This document shows positions 18,564 through 27,958 of a stretch of 64,000 nt of DNA, piece by piece. The DNA comes from Myxococcales bacterium (GTDB taxonomy: Bacteria; Myxococcota_A; Polyangia; Haliangiales; Haliangiaceae). Under the pieces are notes generated by a model. The model had not been told where the DNA came from, ran no database searches, and saw nothing but the letters and a program-made list of their open reading frames with translations. The DNA is taken from positions 169,193-233,192 of the forward strand of contig JADJJK010000009.1 of NCBI GenBank assembly GCA_016706545.1. Direction: 5' to 3'. Both the position numbers and the translations under genes were made by a program. Numbering within the stretch: the stretch's first letter is position 1; each line of letters starts with the position of its first letter.

Positions 18564-18968
18564 ATGTCACTTGATGCTTCGCTTTCGAAAGCCCAGACTG
18601 AAGTCCCCGAGTGTGTCGCCGTCGGTTTCGTCGACATGAGCACCGGCATGTTGCTGGCGGTCCGCACCGTCGACAGCCATCCCCAGGAGGTCCTCGACCT
18701 GGTGGCGGCCGCGACCGCGGACCTGTTTCAAGGCCGCAGCGTGACGGCCATCGAGAAGTTGTTCCGCAAGTCGCGCGGGCAAGCCGAGGACGGAAAGCAC
18801 TACTTCCACGAGATCCTGGTAATCAGCGACAACCTGCTGCACATCTTCCAGCGCTCCAAGAAGACGGCGAACCACGCCGCGGTGTTTGTCACGCGCGCCT
18901 CGGCCAACATCGGCATGGTGCTGTCCAAGAGCCGTTCCATGATGCGCGAGCTGGAGACCAAGGCCTGA
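18564..18968 (+). CDS. Roadblock/LC7-like protein
   Basis: A 134-residue protein with a clear ribosome site, GAAAGGAAC, before ATG 18564. The sequence CVAVGFVDMSTGMLLAVRTV followed by an amphipathic helix (HPQEVLDLVAAATADLFQG) and a second beta-rich half (HYFHEILVISDNLLHIFQRS, AAVFVTRASANIGMVL) fits the Roadblock/LC7 (longin-like) fold. In bacteria such proteins dimerise and often act with small GTPases, as MglB does with MglA, but no GTPase gene is in this window. The gene starts 49 bp after the phosphatase fusion and is followed by a strong stem-loop. Confidence 0.65.
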   Translation: MSLDASLSKAQTEVPECVAVGFVDMSTGMLLAVRTVDSHPQEVLDLVAAATADLFQGRSVTAIEKLFRKSRGQAEDGKHYFHEILVISDNLLHIFQRSKKTANHAAVFVTRASANIGMVLSKSRSMMRELETKA

Positions 18969-18983
18969 CCCGCCGCAAAGGGC

Positions 18984-19019
18984 CCGCCACGAGCGTATGC
19001 CCAACTACGCTCGCGGCGG
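18984..19019 (+). terminator. Strong stem-loop after the Roadblock-like gene
   Basis: CCGCC-A-CGAGCGTA (18984-18997) pairs with TACGCTCG-C-GGCGG (19006-19019) around an eight-base loop; only the A-C position is unpaired. It begins 16 bp after the stop codon. The following bases (ATTTCGTT) are only weakly T-rich, so it may terminate poorly or protect the 3' end. Confidence 0.5.
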
Positions 19020-19151
19020 ATTTCGTTGGATGCGGCGCCGGATGACGTTCACGAAGGCGGCGATGTCGTCTTCTTGACCGCCGCCGCGCTGCTCGATCCA
19101 CGAAAGCCGGTCGGCGAAAACGGCATACAATCGCGAGCGAAGGGGAGGACC

Positions 19152-20144
19152 ATGACGGACGTGACCATGGCCAACAAGCTCTGTGAGCTGTACGCCGCGG
19201 GACAGCGCGTGGCGCTTCGGCGCTATGCGCAGACAGATAGCGCGGTGGTCTCCACGCAGCTCAGCCCCGTGGTGACCGATCTGCTCGCGGGGGGACGCGC
19301 CCTGGTGCAAGAGCTCGTCGAGCGGGTCTGCAGCCCGGATGGCGCTGCGCACATCCAGGTCGAGCGCGGCGCCATGGTCGAGGGCGCGCCGGAGGCGCTC
19401 GCGGTCAGCGCCGAGGCGGAGCTTGCCCGGCACCAGCAGCGGCTCCTGCGCCACACCCCGGCGGGCGACGCTCGCGAGATGGTGTCCGACTGTGGCTCTG
19501 CGCTGCGCGCGCTGCAGCGGTCTTTGCAGGCGGTGGAGCCGCCGGTGTGTCAGCTCGAGCGGGTGCCGCAGCGCTTGCCACGCCAGCTCCAGGTCTCGCT
19601 CACGGTGCGCAGGCAGTATCGAGGGCTGTGGGCGTTCCACACCCAGCTCGGCGAGCTGTCCCCCGCGACGGCTCGGCGCGCGCTGCGCGCAGTGGGGACC
19701 CGCATCGCGATCGCGGTGGGCAGCGACGTGTTCTCGCTGCTGCGAGAGGACGATCAGCTCAGCTTGTAGGAGCTGCAGCACGGCATCCTGGACTGGTTGC
19801 GACAGCACGAGGAGGACTACGCCAAGGCGGTGGCGTTGTGGCGGGCCTTGTCGCAGCGGGTGGAGATCTTGCGGCAGGTGAACTTGCGCGAGGAGCTGGT
19901 CAGCCATGATCAGAGCGTGATCGAGCAGTCGATCGCGGCGCTAGCGGCGCGTGGTGAAGAGGCGTTGCCCGAGGTCAGCCGCGAGCTGGTCTCGGTGCTC
20001 GGCTTCGACGACGCGCTCGACGAGGTGATCTCCACCAATCCGAGCGCCCGCTCGCTTCTCCATGAGCTTCGCCGCGCGCTGGCTCGCAACCCAGCGACGC
20101 GCGCGCCGGTCGTCCAGAAGAGCGCTCCAGCAGCCTCCACCTGA
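19152..20144 (+). pseudogene. Paralogue 2 of the unknown helical protein, interrupted by an in-frame TAG
   Basis: The gene has a strong ribosome site (AGGGGAGGAC) before ATG 19152 and would encode about 330 residues. It aligns over its length with the protein at 15932-16969: LYAAGQRVALRRY, MVSDCGSALRAL, TVRRQYRGLWAF, SLLREDD and VEILRQVNLREELVSHD. The reading frame is interrupted by TAG at 19767-19769, where paralogue 1 has Arg (RELQLRILEWL against stop-ELQHGILDWL), and continues open in the same frame to 20144. The frame is otherwise undamaged, so this is a single recent nonsense change, a readthrough site, or a sequencing error. The first part alone would be 205 residues. Confidence 0.75.
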
Positions 20145-20760
20145 GGAACTGCTCCAGCCTTACATGACGTTCAACATATTGAAATAACTTAACAATGCAT
20201 TCCGGCAGGTCGCTTGCCAAAGGCTGACAGCCGTTTGTGGGAGGGATAGGTAGGCGATCTGCGTGTGGTTGTGTCAACCTGCTACTATCGTTGGCTAGCT
20301 CATGATATCTGGTGGCGAGTAGGCAATGCTACGGAGTTTGAACAAGTTCTACTTGCGCTACCACATAGATTCTAAATGTTATACGCCTTGCATTTTTCGC
20401 AAGGTGGCGGTCGCAGCATTTCAATCACACTGAATATCGTTCGACGCCAATGATCAGTCTCGGAGTGTGCTGTGGTCAATAGACTCCACATCTCGCATTC
20501 TACGGTGATCGGAAAAACAGTAGATCAGTTCACTATCCAGGATCGCTGTGACGTCGCGGATGATACGCTTTCTTCAGAATGTGGCGCCTTGGTATCGGAG
20601 AGTCGCGTTCCATTGTGAGCGGCATCGGCCACCGCGGTGCTGCGCTGATCGGTAGCCAGCGCGCTGGTCGGAGCGCTGGACAGACCTCTGGACAGACCTT
20701 TGGTCGAAGCTCCCAGAGTTCCCAGAGTTCGGCAATCTCCGACGAAGGCCCACGTTCGCG
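20145..20760. other. AT-rich gene-free island
   Basis: No convincing gene is seen in about 600 bp. From 20150 to about 20580 the base composition falls to roughly 45 % G+C, against about 70 % around it, and stops occur in all frames. A small hairpin (CCTTGC 20386-20391 with GCAAGG 20399-20404) is present. From about 20590 composition returns to normal. Such a drop suggests inserted or relict foreign DNA, or a long regulatory region for the kinase at 20761. Confidence 0.6.
20676..20729. repeat. Two small tandem duplications in the kinase leader
   Basis: CTGGACAGACCT is repeated at 20676-20687 and 20688-20699, and CCCAGAGTT at 20712-20720 and 20721-20729. Both lie within 90 bp of the kinase start at 20761. 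Confidence 0.75.
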
Positions 20761-22707
20761 ATGAGCCGACACGTGCTGGCCACCCCGGACGACCTGGTTC
20801 GTCACTGCCCCACGTGCCTCGCGCTGTATCGCAGCGAGTTCACGCGCTGCCCGGTGGATGGTGCGCATGTCGTGACGTCGCACAGCGATCCGATGCTCGG
20901 CGTCACGGTGGCCGAGCACTACCAGATCGACGAGCTGATAGGGATCGGCTCCAGCGGCCGAGTCTACCTGGCCCACCACCGTCGGCTGGCGCAGCGGCGC
21001 TTTGCCTTGAAGATCTTGTTTGGGGATCTGGCAGCCACCGCCTCGGCGCGGATGCGCTTCACGCATGAGGCCGAGAGCGCGAGCCGGCTGGCACACCCAA
21101 ACCTCGTCTCGGTGGTGGACTTCGGCAAGACGTCGGCGGGGCTCCTTTACCTGGCGATGGACTTCATCGAAGGGCCAACGCTCGCGTCGCTCATCGACCG
21201 CGACGGCGCGATGGCCCAGGAGCGCGCGGTGCGCATGGGGATCCAGCTTTGCCGCGGCCTGGCGCACGCCCACGATCTGGGGCTCATTCACCGAGACTTC
21301 AAGCCAGACAACATCCTGGTCAGCAATGATGCCCACGGCGACGTGCCGCGCATCGTCGACTTTGGCATCGCGCTGTCAGCGGACGACGGAGATCCGCGGC
21401 TCACCGCGACCGGCGTGACCCTGGGCACGCCGGCCTATGCGGCGCCGGAGCAGACCACGGACGGCGACGTCGATCACCGCGCCGATCTGTTCGCGCTCGG
21501 GGTCACCATGTACGAGATGCTCACCGGCGTGTTGCCCTTCCAGGGCACGATGGTGGAGATCATGCGGCAGAACGCGACCGCGGATCCCCCGCCGATGAAC
21601 GACCGCGCTCCCGGCGCGCAGGTCACGTCGGCGCTGCAGCACGTGGTGTTCAAGCTGATGGCCAGGGATCCAAACCAGCGCTATCAGACCGCCCGTGAGG
21701 CGCTGGAGGCCTTGACCGAGCTGCCCCGGCGCGTCAGCGCGCCACCTTCGCGGGCAAGCTCGATGGTGATCCCCAGCTCGCTGCCCATCTCCAGCTCCAC
21801 CGCGGATCGCGCGGGGGCGCGAACCACCGCGATGGCGGCGCGGCAGGGCACGCCGCCGTCCATGACCGCGCCCTCGTCAACCGGGGCGGGGAGCGCGATC
21901 ACCCCGGCCGCGGCCATCGCCGGCGTGCGCCCGTCTTCGCCGCACATCGGCCGCCGCAGCTCGCCGGTGGTGGGCGTGTTTGGCGGGGGGCGGCCCAGCT
22001 CGCCCGCGCTTGGCGTGCACTCGGGGCCGGCGACCCGGCCCTCGGCGCCGCTGCTCGGCGGCCCCGCCGCGCGGCCCAGCTCGCCGGTGATTGGCCCGCT
22101 GGCCATCCCCAGCTCCACGCAGATGCGCGCCGCGGCGACCGCTGCGGAGGTTCCCGAGGCGGTGACGCGCGACGCCTCTGCGCGGCAGCGCAACGAGCTC
22201 CCGCCGCTCATCACGCCGGTGGCCAGACGCCGCTTCGGCGCGGTGACGCTGGTGGTCGCCATGGTCCTGGCGGCGGTGCTCTCGATGGTCGCGGTGGTCG
22301 CTTATCAGCGCTTTGCCCGCAAGGACAAGCCGCGGACCGAGGCGCCGGCGGCGTCCAGCAGCTCGGTGACCGCTCCGGCACCGGCGCAGGCGCTCCCGTC
22401 CAGCACCCCGACCCCCTCGGTGGCCCCTGGCCCGGGTGGCCCGGGTGGTGCCGTGGATGCGCCGCGCATGAACGCCCCGTCGGCGGGCTCGGCGACGTCC
22501 GCCAGCGACGGAGCCGCGGCCGGCGTCGACGGAGCCGCGGCCGGCGTCGACGGAGCCGCGGCGGGAACCCCAGCGGCGGCGCCCGAGGCCGCCGTGATCG
22601 GCGCGCCCGCCGTGATCGGCGCGCCCGGTGCGACGCGACGCGAGTCGTCGCGCCGCCGTCGCAGTCGCAGCGCCGGCAAGTCGAGCGCGGCGCGGCCGGC
22701 GCGCTGA
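20761..22707 (+). CDS. Transmembrane Ser/Thr protein kinase with N-terminal zinc ribbon
   Basis: A 648-residue protein. An N-terminal CPTC...CPVDG motif (about 16-34) looks like a small zinc ribbon. The kinase domain (about 55-320) has IGSSGRV, the Lys in FALKI, HRDFKPDN (HRDF in place of HRDL), VDFGIA and APEQ. A long Ser/Pro linker with repeats of the RPSSP type (RPSSPHIG, RPSSPALG, RPSSPVIG) leads to one membrane helix (about 500-520, AVTLVVAMVLAAVLSMVAVVAY) and a low-complexity Ala/Pro/Gly tail that contains DGAAAGV repeats and ends in an Arg/Ser-rich basic stretch. The tail would lie outside the cytoplasm. Its substrate is unknown. Confidence 0.9.
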   Translation: MSRHVLATPDDLVRHCPTCLALYRSEFTRCPVDGAHVVTSHSDPMLGVTVAEHYQIDELIGIGSSGRVYLAHHRRLAQRRFALKILFGDLAATASARMRFTHEAESASRLAHPNLVSVVDFGKTSAGLLYLAMDFIEGPTLASLIDRDGAMAQERAVRMGIQLCRGLAHAHDLGLIHRDFKPDNILVSNDAHGDVPRIVDFGIALSADDGDPRLTATGVTLGTPAYAAPEQTTDGDVDHRADLFALGVTMYEMLTGVLPFQGTMVEIMRQNATADPPPMNDRAPGAQVTSALQHVVFKLMARDPNQRYQTAREALEALTELPRRVSAPPSRASSMVIPSSLPISSSTADRAGARTTAMAARQGTPPSMTAPSSTGAGSAITPAAAIAGVRPSSPHIGRRSSPVVGVFGGGRPSSPALGVHSGPATRPSAPLLGGPAARPSSPVIGPLAIPSSTQMRAAATAAEVPEAVTRDASARQRNELPPLITPVARRRFGAVTLVVAMVLAAVLSMVAVVAYQRFARKDKPRTEAPAASSSSVTAPAPAQALPSSTPTPSVAPGPGGPGGAVDAPRMNAPSAGSATSASDGAAAGVDGAAAGVDGAAAGTPAAAPEAAVIGAPAVIGAPGATRRESSRRRRSRSAGKSSAARPAR

Positions 22708-22775
22708 CACGATCTGCGCGCGACGTCGGCGTAGCGGATGGCTCGGCGATCCATTAGGCGCTACAACCGTGGGCA

Positions 22776-24127
<1,352 letters not shown>

Positions 24128-24131
<4 letters not shown>

Positions 24132-24775
24132 CGTCGCGCTTGTCCGCGCCGCCTGACGCCGCGGCCAAGCGCTCGGCGCCCGCGGCGCAGCGCAACCGCG
24201 AGCCCATCCTGGAGGCGCTGCGGCCGCGCCTGCCGGGGCCGCGCGCCGCTGGGGCCGCGCCGCTGGTGCTGGAGGTGGCGAGCGGCACCGGCGAACACGC
24301 GGTGTACCTGTGCGCTGCGTTGCCGGGGGTGCGCTGGCAGCCGACGGATCAGGAAGAGGCGGCGCTGGCCAGCATCGCGGCGTGGCGCGCGGAGGCCGGG
24401 CTGCCAAACCTGCTGCCGCCGCTGCGGCTGGACGTGACCGAGGAGCCGTGGCCGCTGTCCGCCGCCGAGGCGCTGTTCTGCGCCAACATGATCCACATCT
24501 CGCCGTGGGCCGCCAGCGTGGCGCTGTTTGCCGGCGCCGGGCGCCTGCTGCCGCGCGGCGGTGCGCTGTTCACGTACGGCCCGTACCGGTTTGGCGGCGC
24601 GTTCACCGCGCCGTCCAACGCCGCCTTCGACGAGTCGCTGCGCCAGCGCGACGCGCGCTGGGGCGTGCGCGACGTCGACTCGCTGCGCGAGCTGGCCGCC
24701 GCCCACGCGCTGACGCTCGAGGAGACCCTCGCCATGCCCGCCAACAACCACCTGCTGGTGTTCCGCAAGGGATGA
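24128..24775 (+). CDS. DUF938-family SAM-dependent methyltransferase-like protein
   Basis: A 215-residue protein starting at GTG, which overlaps the kinase stop (GTGA). It matches the DUF938 family: AAQRNREPIL near the start, the SAM-binding motif LEVASGTGEHAVYL (about 46-59), TDQEEAALASI, and the conserved NMIHISPW and YGPYRFGGAFTAPSNAAFDESL. The family is class I methyltransferase-like, but no substrate is known. Coupling with the PspB-like kinase suggests co-expression only. Confidence 0.88.
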
Positions 24776-24832
24776 GGGCGCCCGCGCACCGGCGAGCGGG
24801 CGTGTGATACGCTGCGCGGCGCCTGGGTCGCC

Positions 24833-26138
24833 ATGAAGCTCCGCCGCCTCCATCTGGACAACTTTCGCGCGTTCCAGGCGACGACCGTCGAGCTCGATCC
24901 ACAGCTCACCCTGGTCCTCGGTGGCAACGCCGCGGGCAAGACCGCGCTGCTCGATGGGATCGCGGTTGCCCTGGGCTCGCTCTTTCAGGGGATCGATGAG
25001 TCGCCGAGCCGGCACATCCGCAAGGAAGAGGCGCGGCGCAGCGTCTTCACCATCAACGGCGTGGTGGACCTGCATGCGTCGTGGCCTGTGGTGGTCGAGG
25101 CCACCGGGAGCATGCGCGACCCCGGCGACCCCGCGGGCCCGCCGCTGGAGCTGACGTGGCGACGTACGCTAGAGGGGCCTGACCGGCGAACCACCCGGCA
25201 AGGGAGCAAGAACCTCGAGACGGTGGGGCAGGCGTACCAGGAGCAGGTGCGCGCTGGTCAGCTGATCTCGTTGCCGGTGATCGCGCTGTATGGCACCCAG
25301 CGGCTCTGGCTCCGCAAGAAGGCGACGGAAGGGGTCACCGGCGTGGGCAACCGGTTCGATGGGTACGCGGACTGCCTCGACATCGCGGCGACCGAGCGCT
25401 TGCTGACGGACTGGATGAAGCAGCGGACGTTGATCCAGGTGCAGCAGGGGCGCCCGCATCCGCAGCTCGCCGCGGTGACGCTGGCGATCTCGACCTGCCT
25501 CAACGAGGTATCGCGGGTGTGGTTCGATCTGGCGCACGACGAGATCCGGTTCGAGCGCGGATCGAACCCGCTCAACGTGGAGTCGTTCTCCATGCTCAGC
25601 GACGGGTATCGCAGCGTGATCGCGATGGTCGCCGATCTCGCGCGCCGCGCGGCGGTGCTCAATCCGCAGCACGGCGAGCAGGCGTGCCAGCTCGCGGAGG
25701 GCGTGGTGCTGATCGACGAGCTAGATCTGCACCTGCACCCGGCCTGGCAGCGCAGGATCGTGGCCGATCTACAGCGGACGTTTCCCGCGGTTGCAGGTCA
25801 TCGCCACCACCCACTCTCCTCAGGTGCTCTCCAGCGTGAGAAGAGAGCAGGTCCGGGTGCTGTCCGGAAGCTCGTTGCGTCCGTTCCTGGAGCACGTGGA
25901 GGGCCGCGACAGCAATGCGCTGCTGGAAGACGTGTTCGGCGTGTCGGCGCGCCCTGCCGCGGTCGAGTCCGAGCTCAAGCAGATCTTCGACCTGCTCGAT
26001 GACGAGCGCTTCGCGGAGGCGCGCAGCAAGCTGGACACCGTGCGAACGCGGCTGGGAGAGGATGACGCCGCCGTCGCGCGCGCCCAGTGGGTGCTGGACA
26101 CCGAGGCTCCGTCAGAGACCTCGATGCCGCAGGGGTGA
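24833..26138 (+). pseudogene. ptuA: PtuA-type AAA ATPase of a Septu defence system, frameshifted
   Basis: Starts MKLRRLHLDNFRAF, the RecF/SMC-like N-terminus of the AAA family ATPases. Walker A is LVLGGNAAGKTALL (Lys36). The later motifs are MLSDGYRSVIAMVADLARR and Walker B GVVLIDELDLHLHPAWQ. At about 25790 the frame shifts by one extra base in CCCGCGG, and the next frame carries LQVIATTHSPQVLSSVRREQ, the expected switch region, to a stop at 26138. Rejoined, it gives about 434 residues, a normal length. Septu systems consist of this ATPase and an HNH nuclease and protect against phages; the nuclease gene follows with a 4-bp overlap. As written, the ATPase would be truncated after its Walker B and end with unrelated sequence at 26002. 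Confidence 0.85.
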
Positions 26139-26857
26139 ACGCGGTGCTGAGCTATGACAAGGGAGCAGAGCCCGATACGCTGCGCCGGGCGCGGTCGCAG
26201 CCTGACGCATCGTACAATGGCCTGTATCAGGAGCAGAAGGATGGGATCCGGCAGGCGCTGGTGCGGGATCAGGCCGCGCTGTGCGCGTACTGTCAGCGGC
26301 GGATCGCGGCTGAGTCGGAGGACCCAGCTCGTCCTCTGCCGCCGATGAAGATCGAGCACTGGTCTCCGCAGCATCCACAGGACGACAGCCGCCGTGGCGA
26401 TGACCTGGCCTGGCACAACCTGCTGGGCGTCTGCTATGGCGGCGCGCCGCACGCCATGGGACCTAGCGACGACACGTCGGCGCTGCACTGCGACACCAGG
26501 AGAGGGAATCACGCATTGTTTCTGCACCCGGTCCGGGGACGGGGTGCAGACCCCGAAGGCTTTCTTCGATACACATCGAATGGGGAGGTGAAGGCCGCAG
26601 ACCCACGAGCCGAGCGAGATGTGAGCGAGGTGCTGAACCTCAACGCCGCCAAGCTCAAGAGATCACGCTCGGCAGTGTACGAGGAGGTTCGGCAGAAGAT
26701 GGAGCGCAAACAGTTCGCCGCCACGGCGATGCGCGAACTCTATCGCAAGCACGACCTCGTGCCGGGGAGTCGGGCTCCCGAGCACTCGCACTTCGTGCGG
26801 TATCACCTGCGTCGGTGGGCGCAAAGGAACGGCGTGGCGCTGGAACCACCGAGGTGA
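26135..26857 (+). CDS. ptuB: PtuB-type HNH endonuclease of a Septu defence system
   Basis: A 240-residue protein starting at GTG 26135, inside the ATPase stop (GTGA overlap). It matches the family of retron/Septu-associated HNH proteins: CAYCQRRI (Cys50, Cys53), MKIEHWSPQ with the catalytic His75, then WHNLLGVCYGG and LHCDTRRGNH. The Cys pairs bind a structural metal, and the His acts in DNA or RNA cleavage. No reverse transcriptase is next to it, so this is the two-gene Septu form rather than a retron. Base composition is lower than in neighbouring genes, in line with horizontal transfer. Confidence 0.9.
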   Translation: MNAVLSYDKGAEPDTLRRARSQPDASYNGLYQEQKDGIRQALVRDQAALCAYCQRRIAAESEDPARPLPPMKIEHWSPQHPQDDSRRGDDLAWHNLLGVCYGGAPHAMGPSDDTSALHCDTRRGNHALFLHPVRGRGADPEGFLRYTSNGEVKAADPRAERDVSEVLNLNAAKLKRSRSAVYEEVRQKMERKQFAATAMRELYRKHDLVPGSRAPEHSHFVRYHLRRWAQRNGVALEPPR

Positions 26858-26865
26858 CCGGGGGC

Positions 26866-27267
26866 TCACGAGACGGCGTGAAAGCCGATGGCGATGATGG
26901 CGATGAGCTCCTGGGCGTGGGTGTTCTCCACGTTGGTCTTGATGAAGTCGGCGACGGCGGGCTGGACCTTGGCCAGGTGGTCTAGCGGCTTGCCGCGGGC
27001 GGCCAGGTCGAGGTCGTCGTAGCCGAGGGTGCGCGGGGTGCGCCCGCCGCTGCGCTGGAAGAAGGTGGAGATCAGCGCGCAGTGGAAGATGACGTTGACC
27101 ACGCTCTCGGCGCCGCCGAGGTCCTGGTCATGGGCGCTGATGAACTGCGCGGCCGGGGTCTGCGACTGGACGAAGCCGCCCACCATGACCGCGGAGTAGT
27201 TCGGGTCCGACATCTTCTTGGAGGCCTCGGCGACGATCTCGGCGACTTGCTCATTGGTCAGCTTCAT
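26866..27267 (-). CDS. Hypothetical protein, mostly helical
   Basis: A 133-residue protein from ATG 27267. It starts MKLTNEQVAEIVAEASKKMS and is largely helical, with no signal peptide or membrane segment. Motifs are AHDQDLGGAESVVNVIFHCALI and a C-terminal AQELIAIIAIGFHAV. I do not recognise the family. It is convergent with the HNH nuclease gene (8-bp gap) and lies 65 bp after the C_GCxxG_C_C-like gene on the same strand, so those two may form an operon. Confidence 0.65.
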   Translation of the reverse strand: MKLTNEQVAEIVAEASKKMSDPNYSAVMVGGFVQSQTPAAQFISAHDQDLGGAESVVNVIFHCALISTFFQRSGGRTPRTLGYDDLDLAARGKPLDHLAKVQPAVADFIKTNVENTHAQELIAIIAIGFHAVS

Positions 27268-27332
27268 CACGGCTCACAGGTGAGAGAAGGAGCGAGCGGC
27301 TTTCACAAAGCCAGGACGAGGAGGGCATGCGC

Positions 27333-27896
27333 TCAGCCTGGCGCGGAGGGGCCTGCGATCGGCGCGGCGGCGGGAGGTGGGATCGGCTCGCCCTGGAGCG
27401 GGCGGATGGTCGGGGCCAGCTCGGGCGCGAAGCGCAGGAGCGCCTCGGCGGTGAGCGCGGCGACCTCGGCCGCCAGGTTGGTGCAGTACGCCTTGCGGCT
27501 TGGGCCGGCGAAGTCGCCGTGGCGCCGCACCAGCGTGTTGCAGAGAATGTCGGGGGCGTCGCCGCGGTCGATGCGGGCCGGATAGGTGCGCTGATACCAG
27601 AGGATGGCCTCGCGCAGCGCCGGGGTGACGGCGCCGGTGGGATCCGGATCTCCGACCAGCTCGCCCAGCACTTGCTCGCCCGCGCGGATGGCGCCGCACG
27701 CGCCCTCGCCGCTGATGCCGCCTTTGCGCAGCGCCTGGTAGGCCCGGGTGGGGAGGCCGAAGGTCTCCGCCAGCGCGATGCCGCAGCTCCGGTGCGGGGT
27801 CCTTGTGCCTTCATACAAGATGAACGCGAGGTCCTTGGCGGCGGCCACGTAGGCGCGCTCGGCGTGCGTGAGGTCACGTGCCTCGACCGGGGTCAT
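27333..27896 (-). CDS. C_GCxxG_C_C-like family protein
   Basis: A 187-residue protein from ATG 27896. Its core resembles the C_GCxxG_C_C family: CGIALAETFGLPT, then GGISGEGACGAIRAGEQVLGE (about 77-97), AILWYQRTYP and DILCNTLV near the end of the domain, with spaced single Cys residues. The family is thought to bind redox cofactors or metals, but its role is not settled. The last 60 residues are Pro/Ala-rich and probably flexible. Divergent from the membrane protein at 27959. Confidence 0.6.
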   Translation of the reverse strand: MTPVEARDLTHAERAYVAAAKDLAFILYEGTRTPHRSCGIALAETFGLPTRAYQALRKGGISGEGACGAIRAGEQVLGELVGDPDPTGAVTPALREAILWYQRTYPARIDRGDAPDILCNTLVRRHGDFAGPSRKAYCTNLAAEVAALTAEALLRFAPELAPTIRPLQGEPIPPPAAAPIAGPSAPG

Positions 27897-27958
27897 CGCC
27901 GCCTGGACTCCAACATGCAACGATGCTACTGCGAAGGAGCCGTGCCGTCGAGGAACCC

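Noticed and set aside
18564..18968. MglB assignment for the Roadblock-like protein
   Set aside because: The fold pattern fits the wider family, but no MglA-type GTPase is nearby and the sequence does not allow a specific MglB call.
20386..20404. Hairpin CCTTGC/GCAAGG in the AT-rich island as a terminator
   Set aside because: The short stem has its T-run in the loop rather than after it, and it is 240 bp from the nearest gene end.
24833..26857. Retron with Septu effector
   Set aside because: The HNH family also occurs with retrons, but no reverse transcriptase or msr-msd-like region lies next to the two genes here.
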